Source: an uncultured Desulfosoma sp.
GTDB lineage: Bacteria; Desulfobacterota; Syntrophobacteria; Syntrophobacterales; DSM-9756
Length of the DNA: 39,568 bases
Assembly: GCA_937960435.1 (NCBI GenBank)
Contig: CALGPN010000022.1
Location: 1-39,568 of the forward strand
Reading direction: 5' to 3'
Part shown: in pieces, positions 25,494 to 33,549 of the stretch
Position numbering within the stretch: the first letter of the stretch is position 1
Layout: the number at the start of each line of letters is the position of its first letter
The notes under the pieces: model-generated
Databases searched by the model: none
Told to the model about the DNA's origin: nothing
The model's input: only the letters and a program-made list of their open reading frames with translations
Position numbers and translations under genes: made by a program

Positions 25494-25736
25494 TCACACT
25501 TTGCGTCTGATGAATATCCGGATAATCCCGTTTTCTTGGATCGTCTCCACGATCTCATTGCCGCTGGTGCGGGCCCACGCCGGAAAATCCGTTAAGGACC
25601 CCGGATCCGTCGTCTGTGCCTCCAGAATCTGGCCCACGGCCACCTCCTTGATCCCCTTGCTCACTTTCACCACCGGCATGGGACACGGAAGCCCCTTCAA
25701 ATCCATCACCTTGTCTGCATGAATGGCCTCGCTCAT
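25494..25736 (-). CDS. tusA: TusA-family sulfurtransferase
   Basis: An 80-residue protein with the family motif LKGLPCPMPVVK (CPxP, catalytic Cys near residue 18) and a C-terminal IIRIFIRRK strand. Strong ribosome site AAAGGAGG before the ATG at 25736. TusA proteins carry persulfide sulfur between partners, for tRNA thiolation, molybdenum cofactor work or dissimilatory sulfur metabolism. Beside dsrE2 and an HdrD-like gene the dissimilatory role is more likely; this is context inference. Confidence 0.93.
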   Translation of the reverse strand: MSEAIHADKVMDLKGLPCPMPVVKVSKGIKEVAVGQILEAQTTDPGSLTDFPAWARTSGNEIVETIQENGIIRIFIRRKV

Positions 25737-25806
25737 GACTTGTCCTCCTTTCTCCGTTGCGGGAACATGTCCCCCTTTTCCCCCTCGGCCATCAAGGCCA
25801 GGAAGG

Positions 25807-26364
25807 TTAGATGAAAAGCTGAATGCGGCTGTCCATGGCCTCTTCGAGAAATTTGGCTACGCCGCAAAAATCCATGGCCGGATATTGGATCATTTCCTCC
25901 CGCTTGAACCCCATGAGTTCCATGGAAAGCTCACAAACATAAATCTGCACGCCCAATTCGCCTGCCAAAGCGATCATCTGGTCCAGACTCGCTACGTTCT
26001 TCTGCTTCATCAGGTTCTTCATCATCGCCGTGCCCAAGCCGCCCATGTTCATCTTGGACAACTTCACCGAACAGGCCCCTTTGGGCAGCATGGTGCCGAA
26101 CATCTTGCCCATGAAATCTTTGTCTTCCACCTTTTTGGCCGGATCGCGCAGAATCGGCGTGGCCCAAAAGGTAAAGAACATGACCACGTCCATCCCCATG
26201 GCTACGGCGCCGGTAGCGATAATGAACGCCGCCAAAGCGCGGTCCAAATCGCCGCTGAAAACAACCATGGAAAGTTTGTTGGACGGCACCCTTCTTTCGA
26301 TCCCCTCCAACTTCGCGCGCAAGTCCGCGACCTGCTTTTCCAACGTTGCCAACTCGTGTGTCAT
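25807..26364 (-). CDS. DsrE2-type DsrE/DsrF-like sulfur carrier
   Basis: 185 residues from the ATG at 26364 (MTHELATLEKQ) with ribosome site AAAGGAGG. An N-terminal coiled stretch (residues 3-25) is followed by the DsrE/F/H-like fold: MVVFSGDLDRALAAFIIATGA, the hydrophobic VVMFFTFWATPIL, and the conserved Cys in IYVCELSMELMG. Length and the hydrophobic helices match the membrane-associated DsrE2 group, which is typically linked to tusA in sulfur metabolizers. The longer frame from 26418 would cross the operator and is not favoured. Confidence 0.88.
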   Translation of the reverse strand: MTHELATLEKQVADLRAKLEGIERRVPSNKLSMVVFSGDLDRALAAFIIATGAVAMGMDVVMFFTFWATPILRDPAKKVEDKDFMGKMFGTMLPKGACSVKLSKMNMGGLGTAMMKNLMKQKNVASLDQMIALAGELGVQIYVCELSMELMGFKREEMIQYPAMDFCGVAKFLEEAMDSRIQLFI

Positions 26365-26391
26365 GACAGCCTCCTTTCTTGGGCCGATTTT

Positions 26392-26406
26392 GTTAACACT
26401 ATGAAC
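26392..26406. promoter_or_regulatory. Candidate MarR operator before dsrE2
   Basis: The word GTTAACACTATGAAC, identical but inverted relative to the copy at the marR start, lies 28 bp upstream of the dsrE2 ATG. Its dyad (TTTGT-TAAC-ACTAT) is weaker than the other copy. Confidence 0.5.
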
Positions 26407-26427
26407 CATTGAGGCCAAAAAATTTTT

Positions 26428-26904
26428 TTAGAACATCTTTTGTTTCACCGCTTCCATGCTGGTGCGTAAACATTCCAGAGCTGTGAGAACTTGCTTGCGC
26501 TCTTCCGGGCCCATTTCCAGGAGGATCATCTGGTGGAGGGTTCCGATGAAGGCGGCGATCTCATCGCAGGCGACCCGGCCCTTAGGGGTGAGACTGATGA
26601 GCTTGATGCGCGCGTCCGCCGGATCATCGATTCGAGCCACCAAGCCTTTTTCCAGAAGACCCGAAATGATTTTTGTGATGCGGCTTTTGGCCACGTCCAT
26701 TTTTTGGGCGATCCCTTTGACGGTCAGGTACTTCTCATCGCGAAAGAGCATGAGGCAGCGCAGTTCGGCGTCAGGAAGGCGAAATTTTTTTGAAAGATGA
26801 GCCGCCCGCGTCTCACAGCAATGCACCACCTCCTCCATGAGGGTTTGAAAGCGCCGCACTTGATACCCAAAATAGTCGTCGGATCGATTGGCCTTTTCGT
26901 TCAT
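26428..26904 (-). CDS. MarR-family transcriptional regulator
   Basis: 158 residues from the ATG at 26904 (MNEKANRSDDYF). The winged helix is clear: KGIAQKMDVAKSRITKIISGLLEKGLVARIDDPADARIKLISLTPKG, covering about residues 66-112, with the DxRxxxxxLT wing motif as DARIKLISLT. A Cys pair (HCCETRAAHL) near residue 28 could serve redox or persulfide sensing, though this is speculation. It sits 63 bp upstream of dsrE2 on the same strand, with candidate operators at its own start and before dsrE2. Confidence 0.93.
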   Translation of the reverse strand: MNEKANRSDDYFGYQVRRFQTLMEEVVHCCETRAAHLSKKFRLPDAELRCLMLFRDEKYLTVKGIAQKMDVAKSRITKIISGLLEKGLVARIDDPADARIKLISLTPKGRVACDEIAAFIGTLHQMILLEMGPEERKQVLTALECLRTSMEAVKQKMF

Positions 26905-26917
26905 AGTGTTAACTATA
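26899..26917. promoter_or_regulatory. Candidate MarR autoregulatory operator
   Basis: On the minus strand ATAGT-TAAC-ACTAT forms a 5-4-5 inverted repeat that overlaps the marR ATG (26902-26904). The embedded 15-mer recurs inverted at 26392-26406. This placement fits MarR repressing its own gene and the downstream sulfur genes. Confidence 0.55.
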
Positions 26918-27113
26918 AAACCCGAATTTTTCGGCGGGTCAAGAAAAAAATTCAGCCGCCTTAAAAAATGAGGCGCTGAAGGCACCCTGGGGACATATCG
27001 CCCGATGTGGCCTTTGCGTCCTGGCGCGCTTGGCTAAAGCTTTTGAATAAAGTGACTCCAAAAGTCCTTGGCCCCTCCTTGGAGCGCGGTCCGAGGGATG
27101 ATTGCCTCAAAGG

Positions 27114-27141
27114 TTGTCTTGCTCTTTATTTTTGTTATCCT
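27114..27141 (+). promoter_or_regulatory. Possible promoter of the coiled-coil gene
   Basis: TTGTCT (27114-27119), a 16-bp spacer and TATCCT (27136-27141) end 12 bp before the chosen ATG. Only a moderate match, and it sits very close to the start codon. Confidence 0.25.
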
Positions 27142-27153
27142 TTGGCCAAAAGA

Positions 27154-28341
27154 ATGATGATGAATCCCCGGTCAGAGGAAAATCCCCAAATGGCTTCCGT
27201 TGCTTTGATGAAAAAACTCAGTGCCTTAGATCCACCGGTTCGAGACGCCCTTCTTGCCGTGATGGAGGAAGTGGAAAGTCGCACACGGGCGGCGACGGAG
27301 TCCGTAACGCGGTCGGCATTCGATGAGCTGACCAACGTGGTCAAGAGATTCGCAGAGGCCCAAGAGTTTACCGCAAAATCCATACAAACCCTCGCCGACG
27401 CTCAAGTGCGGACTGAAGAACGCCTCGCCGCCTTCAGCCAACAAGTCGGAAGCCTTGCCGAAGCCCAGATCCGAAACGAGCAGAGCCTCAGCGCCCTAAC
27501 CGAACGCGTCGACCGCCTCACCCAGCACGTCGAACGCCTCACCGAAGCCCAGGAACGCACCGAACGGCAGCTGGAAAAATTGGCCCAGGCCCAGGAACAA
27601 ACCGAAAGACGTCTCGAAGAACTCGCCCAGGCCCAGCAACGCACCGAACGGCGTCTCGAAGAACTGGCCCAAGCCCAGGCCCTCACCGAACAGCGCCTCG
27701 GCGCCCTGACCGAACGTGTCGACCGCCTCACCGAACGTGTCGACCGCCTCGCCGAAGCTCAGCAACGCACCGAACGGCGTCTCGAAGAACTGGCCCAAGC
27801 CCAGGCCCTTACCGAACAGCGCCTCAGCGCCCTGACCGAACGTGTCGACCGCCTCACCGAAGCCCAGGAAAGGACGGAAAAACGCTTGGACGAACTCGCC
27901 GCCGCCCAAATTGCCCTGCAAGAAACCGTCGAACGGCTAGGGTTTGGCTTGGGAGCCGTCCGCGACCAGGTCGGGGGGCTTTCCCGCACCATGGCCTATG
28001 CCTTGGAAAACGAAGCGTACCGGCATCTACCGAATTTTCTCAAAGAAAGGTACAACATCGACCTCCTCGAGCGTCTTGTGCGGACGGAAATCGCCGGCAG
28101 GGAAGTGAACTTCTTCGGCCGTGTGCGAAAAGACGGGCAAGACGGGCATTTGGTCGGCGAATCCGTGCTTCGGCTTGACGACCGTGCCAAGCTGGCCCAG
28201 CTCCAGGCCACGGTGGACGCAATGGAAGAGGCCCTCGGCGGTCCCGTAATTCCCGTGATCGTCACCCATTTCGCCAAGAAAGAGGTCCTGGAAAAAGCCC
28301 AGCAGCGGGGGATCCTGGTCATTCAAAGTTTTGAGTGGTGA
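27154..28341 (+). CDS. Long coiled-coil protein with a nuclease-like C-terminal domain (DUF3782-like)
   Basis: About 395 residues from the ATG at 27154; the ATG at 27007 extends the frame but adds a segment unlike the rest. Residues 20-110 are helical. About 110-245 consist of repeated units of the type AQAQxxTERRLEEL and LTERVDRL, a long parallel coiled coil. The last 110 or so residues (from NEAYRHLPNFLKERY to IQSFEW) form a globular domain with EVNFFGRVRKDG, VGESVLRLDD and IPVIVTHFAKKEV, resembling PD-(D/E)XK-like domains in DUF3782-type proteins. Function unknown. The repeats look recently amplified at DNA level. Confidence 0.8.
   Translation: MMMNPRSEENPQMASVALMKKLSALDPPVRDALLAVMEEVESRTRAATESVTRSAFDELTNVVKRFAEAQEFTAKSIQTLADAQVRTEERLAAFSQQVGSLAEAQIRNEQSLSALTERVDRLTQHVERLTEAQERTERQLEKLAQAQEQTERRLEELAQAQQRTERRLEELAQAQALTEQRLGALTERVDRLTERVDRLAEAQQRTERRLEELAQAQALTEQRLSALTERVDRLTEAQERTEKRLDELAAAQIALQETVERLGFGLGAVRDQVGGLSRTMAYALENEAYRHLPNFLKERYNIDLLERLVRTEIAGREVNFFGRVRKDGQDGHLVGESVLRLDDRAKLAQLQATVDAMEEALGGPVIPVIVTHFAKKEVLEKAQQRGILVIQSFEW
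27634..27861 (+). repeat. Tandem in-frame repeat inside the coiled-coil gene
   Basis: The stretch 27634-27735 recurs at 27760-27861 with about two differences in 102 bp, a 126-bp period (three 42-bp, 14-residue units). Further diverged 42-bp and 21-bp units occur from about 27500 to 27890. Confidence 0.85.
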
Positions 28342-28373
28342 TTCGCCGTCCTTGGGGTGATGAGAGGGAAAAG

Positions 28374-29198
28374 ATGGCCGGCTTGGCATCCGATGCCGCC
28401 GTTCGGGCGGTGTATTTCGTAGGGGTACTGACCCTGATGGCGGTGTCGGAGGCGGTCTTCCCCCGCCGCAGCCGCGTTCAGCCGAGAACCGGACGATGGT
28501 TCGCCAATCTCGCCATGATCGGTTTAGGCAACATCCTCACCCGCGCGGCATCCCCCGTGGTGCCGGTGGGCGTGGCCGCCCTGGCGGCGGAACGAGGCTG
28601 GGGCCTTTTCAATGCGGTCGATTTTCCTCCCGGCGTCGCTTTCGCCCTTGCCCTGATTCTTCTCGACGGGCTCATCTATTTCCAGCATGTCCTCACGCAC
28701 GCGCTGCCCACCCTGTGGCGCCTCCACATGGTTCACCACGCGGACTTGGACCTGGACTGCACGACAGGCGTGCGTTTTCACCCCGTAGAAATTTTCCTCT
28801 CGGCCGTTCTCAAGAGTGCCGCCGTCGCCGCCCTGGGCGCTCCCGTGAAAGCGGTCGTGGCTTTCGAAATCCTGCTCAACAGCTGCAGCGTCTTTAATCA
28901 CGCCAACGTGAAGCTGCCCTTCCTTTTGGATCGTTTCGTCCGGACCCTGCTCGTCACCCCCGATATGCACCGCGTGCACCATTCGGTCATCATCCGGGAA
29001 ACGCACAGCAATTTCGGTTTCTGCCTGTCCTGGTGGGATCGATTGTTCGGCACCTACAAAGCACAGCCGGAAAAGGGGCACGACGGCATGACCATCGGTC
29101 TGAGCCAGTTCCGGAACCCCGCACAGCTCGGCTTCAGGCACCTGCTTATCCTGCCGATCGTGGGGGATCCCGGCCGGCAACCCATCAACCGGCACTGA
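28374..29198 (+). CDS. Sterol desaturase / fatty-acid hydroxylase superfamily protein
   Basis: 274 residues from the ATG at 28374 ([13 protein letters not shown]) with ribosome site GAGAGGG. Four membrane helices flank the His-box set of the superfamily: [20 protein letters not shown] and MHRVHHS, which bind a di-iron center in characterised members. These enzymes use O2 to hydroxylate or desaturate lipids, which is notable in a probable anaerobe. Its 3' end overlaps the SOD gene tail-to-tail by 14 bp. Confidence 0.92.
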   Translation: MAGLASDAAVRAVYFVGVLTLMAVSEAVFPRRSRVQPRTGRWFANLAMIGLGNILTRAASPVVPVGVAALAAERGWGLFNAVDFPPGVAFALALILLDGLIYFQHVLTHALPTLWRLHMVHHADLDLDCTTGVRFHPVEIFLSAVLKSAAVAALGAPVKAVVAFEILLNSCSVFNHANVKLPFLLDRFVRTLLVTPDMHRVHHSVIIRETHSNFGFCLSWWDRLFGTYKAQPEKGHDGMTIGLSQFRNPAQLGFRHLLILPIVGDPGRQPINRH

Positions 29199-29913
29199 GG
29201 TTTTTCGCCGCAAAGGACCAATCGATAAGGTGGTTCAGGACGGCGTGCACATAGTCCGTTCGGCGGTTTTGATAATCCAGGTAATAGGCGTGTTCCCACA
29301 CGTCCACGGTCAGGAGAGGCTTTTGGCCGTGGGCGATGGGGGTGTCGGCGTTGGACGTCTGGACAATCTTGAGCCCCCCGGCATGTTCCACGAGCCACGC
29401 CCAGCCGCTTCCGAAAACCCCCACAGCCGCCGCAAGGAACTGCTCCATGAAGGCTTGAGGACTGCCGAAGTCCTTGATGATCCTTTGCGTCAGGGCCACG
29501 TCGGGTTCTCCCCCGCCCCCGGGTCGCAGGGAACGCCAGTAAAACGTATGGTTCCACACCTGGGCCGCATTGTTGAAAATGGCTTGATGTTCCGCCTTGC
29601 CGGCTGTGGCCGTGATGATTTCATCAAGGCTCATGGTTGCAAACGGCGACCCTTGGACCAGCTCCTTGAGTTTCGTTGCATAGCCTTGATGGTGCTTGCC
29701 GTAGTGGAAAGACACCGTCTTGCCAGAGATGTGGGGCTCCAAAGCATTTTCCGGATACGGCAGCGACGGCACCTCCCAAGCCGGGCCTCCGGAGTCCTTC
29801 TTCCCCCATGCCGGATTCAGAAACCCCGGGTGGGCCAGAACCGCCGCCCCGACCATCGCGCCTTGGACGAACGCTCGCCGGGTGATCCCGCCTTCTCCAT
29901 GTGCTCTCTCCAT
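29185..29913 (-). CDS. Tat-exported iron-type superoxide dismutase
   Basis: 242 residues with ribosome site AAGGAGGT. The N-terminus has a twin-arginine signal: TRRAFVQG followed by hydrophobic [12 protein letters not shown], so the enzyme is exported folded. The Fe/Mn SOD body starts at [12 protein letters not shown]. Metal ligands: His in FHYGKHHQG, His in WNHTFYW, Asp and His in [13 protein letters not shown]. The [11 protein letters not shown] and TSNADTP segments are of the Fe-SOD type. Function: removes superoxide in the periplasm. Convergent overlap of 14 bp with the sterol-desaturase gene. Confidence 0.95.
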   Translation of the reverse strand: MERAHGEGGITRRAFVQGAMVGAAVLAHPGFLNPAWGKKDSGGPAWEVPSLPYPENALEPHISGKTVSFHYGKHHQGYATKLKELVQGSPFATMSLDEIITATAGKAEHQAIFNNAAQVWNHTFYWRSLRPGGGGEPDVALTQRIIKDFGSPQAFMEQFLAAAVGVFGSGWAWLVEHAGGLKIVQTSNADTPIAHGQKPLLTVDVWEHAYYLDYQNRRTDYVHAVLNHLIDWSFAAKNLSAG

Positions 29914-30172
29914 CCTTGACCTCCTTCGCTATCCTGGACCGCGTCTACGGAAAAATTTATATTACGTTAACGATCCTGGTTGCTTTTGCCCACCCCTGAA
30001 AAGGAAAAAACCCCGCGGTCAATGTGCTCATCTCGTAAAAAGCAAGCTCGTCGGCGATTCACTCGCCCCTAAGTCCGTCTTTACCGTGTGCGGAAAACCA
30101 CATTCCTTTCCACCGCTATCCTTGGGATGCCAGGTGCTCGGGAGGCCGTCGACGCTCTATGGAAGGCGCAAG

Positions 30173-31615
30173 TCATTCTGTCTCGCTCCCCATCCCGTTC
30201 TCCTCTTCGGCGCCATCTCCCGTGACCAGACTCCGCGGAACCGTCGCCACGGGCGTCAACTCGGCCATGGGCGTCCCCGGGGGAGCGACGCCCAAATCTT
30301 GGAACTTTTGGGCGGCGGGCAAAAGGCGACTTTCGAAAGATCCCACCGCGGCGTTGTAGGCTTTGGTGGCCTTTTCCAGCTGACGCCCCATGTCGGCCAT
30401 GTGGCTTGCCATGGTCCGCAACCGCTCGTAAAGCTGCTTGCCGAGTTCGCTGATGTGCTGGGCGTTCTTGGCGAGGCGTTCCTGCCTCCAGCCATAGGCT
30501 ATGGCTCGAAACAAGGCCATCAAGGTGGTCGGTGTGGCGAGGATCACCCGCTTGGCCAGACCGTCTTCAATGAGGGACCGGTCGGCATCCAGCGCTGCAC
30601 TGAAAAAAGATTCCCCGGGGATGAACATGACCACGAATTCCGGCGCTTTCGTAAACTGCTTCCAGTACTGCTTGTCGGCCAACGCGTTCATGTGCGCGCG
30701 CATCTGAGCGGCGTGCCTCGACAGGGCCGCCTGCCGCTTTTCTTCCGATTCCGCCCCCACAGCATCCAAATAGGCGTCCAGAGACACCTTGGCGTCGACG
30801 ACAATTTCACGTTCCGCCGGCAAGTGCACAATGAGATCAGGCCGCCTGCGCCCGTCTTCCCCGGACAGGCTCACCTGTTCGGCAAAATCGCAGTGATCGC
30901 TCATTCCAGCAAGTTCCACGACGCGGTGCAGGGTCATCTCCCCCCATCGGCCCCGAACCTGCGGCTTCCGCAAGGCCGTCACCAAGTTGGCGGTCTCTTT
31001 ACGCAGGTCCTGGTATCCCTCATTCAAAAGCTTGAGATGCGCCGTAAGCCCCGAGTAGGCTTCTTGGCGGGTCTTTTCCACAGCCCGCAGCTGCTCCTCA
31101 AACTTCGCCAGGGTCTCTGCCAGAGGTTTCACCAATCCCTGGATGGCTTGTTCGCGCCGCCCGAAATCGCCGCGCGCTTCGGTCAGGACCTTTTCGAACG
31201 TTTCCTTGGCCAATTGCAAGAAAGCTCGGGAACTGTCCTGGAGGGTATCCCCGGCCAAGGCCCTGAAAGTGTCCGTCAGGCGTGTCCTGGCCTCACTAAG
31301 AAGAGTTCGTTCTTCGTCCAAGCGATGCAGGGTTTCCGCAAGCCGGGTTTCAGCCTCGACTCGCGCCGTGCGTTCGGTCGTCAGTTCCTTTTGCAGCGCC
31401 CCCGCCTGCTCCAGCAGCTTTTGGCACTGGGCCCGAAGCTCCGCCGTGGAACCTTCCAGGGTGGATGCTCGATTTTCAGCCTCATCGGCCCGCCTTTCCA
31501 AAGCTTCCAGCGCCGTCCTGAAGGATTTTCTTCCATGGGCTGCCCCGACAAACCAAAAGATCACTCCACTTGTGACGAACCCTACCAAAGCAAACACCCC
31601 ATGAGAAACATCCAT
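30173..31615 (-). CDS. rmuC: RmuC-family DNA recombination protein
   Basis: 480 residues. N-terminal membrane anchor (residues 7-24), a long coiled coil to about residue 190, then the RmuC domain with [47 protein letters not shown] and [20 protein letters not shown]. RmuC limits inversions and works with nucleases in E. coli; the exact activity is unsettled. Ribosome site GGAGG before the ATG. Confidence 0.95.
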   Translation of the reverse strand: MDVSHGVFALVGFVTSGVIFWFVGAAHGRKSFRTALEALERRADEAENRASTLEGSTAELRAQCQKLLEQAGALQKELTTERTARVEAETRLAETLHRLDEERTLLSEARTRLTDTFRALAGDTLQDSSRAFLQLAKETFEKVLTEARGDFGRREQAIQGLVKPLAETLAKFEEQLRAVEKTRQEAYSGLTAHLKLLNEGYQDLRKETANLVTALRKPQVRGRWGEMTLHRVVELAGMSDHCDFAEQVSLSGEDGRRRPDLIVHLPAEREIVVDAKVSLDAYLDAVGAESEEKRQAALSRHAAQMRAHMNALADKQYWKQFTKAPEFVVMFIPGESFFSAALDADRSLIEDGLAKRVILATPTTLMALFRAIAYGWRQERLAKNAQHISELGKQLYERLRTMASHMADMGRQLEKATKAYNAAVGSFESRLLPAAQKFQDLGVAPPGTPMAELTPVATVPRSLVTGDGAEEENGMGSETE

Positions 31616-32270
31616 AGTTCTGCCTCCAACGAACTTTCAAAAACTTGGCTCCGGGTGCAGCTATAAAAGATTTTGCGTCAAAGCCTGAGACATCTGCGGC
31701 CGCCGATAAACTTGAGCAGGAAAGGAGTTTTTACCATCCCCGGCGATATCAAAACATCAAAAGAACCATCGGTGGCAGACCCTACAAAGCCAACCCGTCA
31801 CCCAAAAGATATTCAAGCGACCCCTCGGTTGTTTTGCGAAAAGACCGCAGCGACACGTCAGCCGATGGGAACAGGGAATCTCATGAACTTGGGTTATAAG
31901 TCATGCGGCCGCCCACCGATCAAATTTTTATGGGCTCTGTCTGACGATCAGCCATGTGAGGATGCCCCGGGTGAGAATCGCCGCAAAGGATGACCTCTCC
32001 CAGATCTATGCCGCCGACTCCAACTGGGTTCACTTTATCGGAAAACCTCATCGGCCGTGTAAAAACCAATGGGGCATCAGACTTTTCTTGATGATTCCTA
32101 AAAAGCTGCTGTAGGGTCTTAATCGGGCCGGTGCCGAGCGTCCTCCTCACGTCCATGGAGGACATGCTCGGGAGCAGGTTATGATCGACGCCGGTCTGAG
32201 ATTCGTTCACTCTTTTTGCCGTTCTTGTGTTCTCTTTTTAATGTGGTGAACACAGGATTTCCCACTAAGC
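31616..32270. other. 655-bp gap, no supported gene
   Basis: Short ORFs of 84-106 residues exist on both strands, but their composition is unconvincing. A 47-codon plus-strand stretch from a GTG at about 31971 (VRIAAKDDLSQIYAADS...) resembles the first strand of a GNAT acetyltransferase but stops quickly at about 32114, so at most it is a remnant. Confidence 0.4.
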
Positions 32271-32594
32271 TCACCTATGCCCATAGAGAATTACGGCGCC
32301 CCCCAGAAGGCTGATTCCCACCCCTATGGAATCCCATTTGTCGGGAACCTTGGCTTCGACAAGCCACAACCAGACGAATGACGCGGCGATATAGATGCTG
32401 CCGTAAACCGCATAGGAACGACCCGCAAAATCTGACTCAACTTTGGTCAAAAAATATGCAAACGCCACGAGAGACACCAGCCCCGGGAAAATCACCCATG
32501 CCGACTTTTTCAGACGCAGCCAGGCCCAGAATGAGAAACAGCCGGCGATTTCGGCAAAAGATGCCAGAACATAATAAAAATAACTTTTGACCAT
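32271..32594 (-). CDS. YnfA/UPF0060 family small membrane protein
   Basis: 107 residues from the ATG at 32594 ([18 protein letters not shown]), ribosome site GGAGGAGA. Four helices with family features: [34 protein letters not shown] and the C-terminal [15 protein letters not shown]. Normal length (about 108). The family resembles small multidrug-resistance transporters; transport function is not established here. Confidence 0.93.
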   Translation of the reverse strand: MVKSYFYYVLASFAEIAGCFSFWAWLRLKKSAWVIFPGLVSLVAFAYFLTKVESDFAGRSYAVYGSIYIAASFVWLWLVEAKVPDKWDSIGVGISLLGGAVILYGHR

Positions 32595-32910
32595 GGAAAG
32601 TTCTCCTCCCATCGTATTATCGAGAGCTTAAAAAACGATATCCATAATTTGAATCGTATCATAATGCCTTGAAAAGTATCAGGTCAATGAAAAATAGACA
32701 GAAATGCGGTGCATGGAGAAGTCGACAGCTGGAATGCAGAAATACACATGCAGCGACGTTGAAACTCTCGGCTTCTTGCCTTGGGAAAGATTGAGCTCGA
32801 GACCGTGCTGCAAACCCGCCCGGCCTTAGGAACGACGGTCATTGGCGCCGTCTTGCCCGCGGAACCATGGTGTGGTCAGTGAGACCAATCCGATGCAGGT
32901 TTTTGGTTTT
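32595..32910. other. Gap upstream of the ynfA-like gene
   Basis: 316 bp between the ynfA-like start and the ChrB-like stop. It holds the AT-rich promoter zone of the former; the rest (about 32690-32910) shows no gene or clear terminator. Confidence 0.5.
32658..32687 (-). promoter_or_regulatory. Promoter of the ynfA-like gene
   Basis: On the minus strand TTGACC (32682-32687), an 18-bp spacer and TATGAT (32658-32663) lie about 65 bp upstream of the ATG. TATGAT is one base from the consensus. Confidence 0.55.
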
Positions 32911-33453
32911 TTAGCGATTCTCGTCGTGGGCATCGAACACCCTCTGCGCGTAGGCGTCGAGCAACGCCTCACAGTTTCGGAGGCGTTTTTTCGCTTCCGC
33001 GACGAGTGTTGCCCCATAGAAGTCGATCTTTCGAATTTTTTCCAACCACGACTGCAGCTTCTTCAACTCCACATCGTTTTCTTCAAGCTCGGCGTAGGTA
33101 AAGTGAGAAGCCGCCGTTTCCTTGGCGATTTCGGCTTCGAAGTCGGCGCACTTGGCGATAAACTCTCGGTATTCCTCGTCTCGATCCGCATTGAAGCGCG
33201 CCACCACCTTTTCTTCCTGTGATCGGTCCAACGCCACCGTTTCCAGGATCACCGACTCGCCGCCCATCTGGGCGATTTCGTTTTCCAGCATCTTCAAGCG
33301 GCGGGCATGATCGTCGGTTTTCGGCAGCACGCAGACTCCGTTTTGGAGGTAGACCGCCCCAAGGCCTTTAAGACGTCGCCACAAGGCGACCCGCTTCCGG
33401 GCCGGTTCCGGCGGGACCTTGTAAACGAGGAGGAGCCAGTTTTGAAAAGCCAC
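32911..33453 (-). CDS. ChrB N-terminal-domain protein
   Basis: About 180 residues. The N-terminus (WLLLVYKVPPEPARKRVALW, then GAVYLQNGVCVLP) matches the ChrB N-terminal domain of chromate-resistance regulators. The rest is helical (KLQSWLEKIRKIDFYGA), and the C-terminal ChrB half is missing. I chose GTG at 33453, which has GGAG 6 nt upstream; a TTG at 33465 in the same frame has none. It follows the P-type ATPase gene by about 95 bp on the same strand and is probably co-transcribed. No chromate transporter chrA is in view, so a role in chromate resistance is uncertain. Confidence 0.78.
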   Translation of the reverse strand: MAFQNWLLLVYKVPPEPARKRVALWRRLKGLGAVYLQNGVCVLPKTDDHARRLKMLENEIAQMGGESVILETVALDRSQEEKVVARFNADRDEEYREFIAKCADFEAEIAKETAASHFTYAELEENDVELKKLQSWLEKIRKIDFYGATLVAEAKKRLRNCEALLDAYAQRVFDAHDENR

Positions 33454-33549
33454 GACCTTCTCCAATGCAACGACTGTAAAAATGTCGAACCGAGCAACAT
33501 GTTCCGGCCGTGATTTTCACCGCATCGAGTTTTTGGTTTCCATCGCAGC

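Noticed and set aside
29952-29975. GTTAAC near the SOD gene as a third MarR site
   Set aside because: Only the central six bases match; the flanking half-sites ATAGT/ACTAT are absent.
31971-32114. Short plus-strand frame resembling the N-terminus of a GNAT acetyltransferase
   Set aside because: Only 47 codons before a stop and no acetyl-CoA-binding motif in any frame downstream; at best a remnant.
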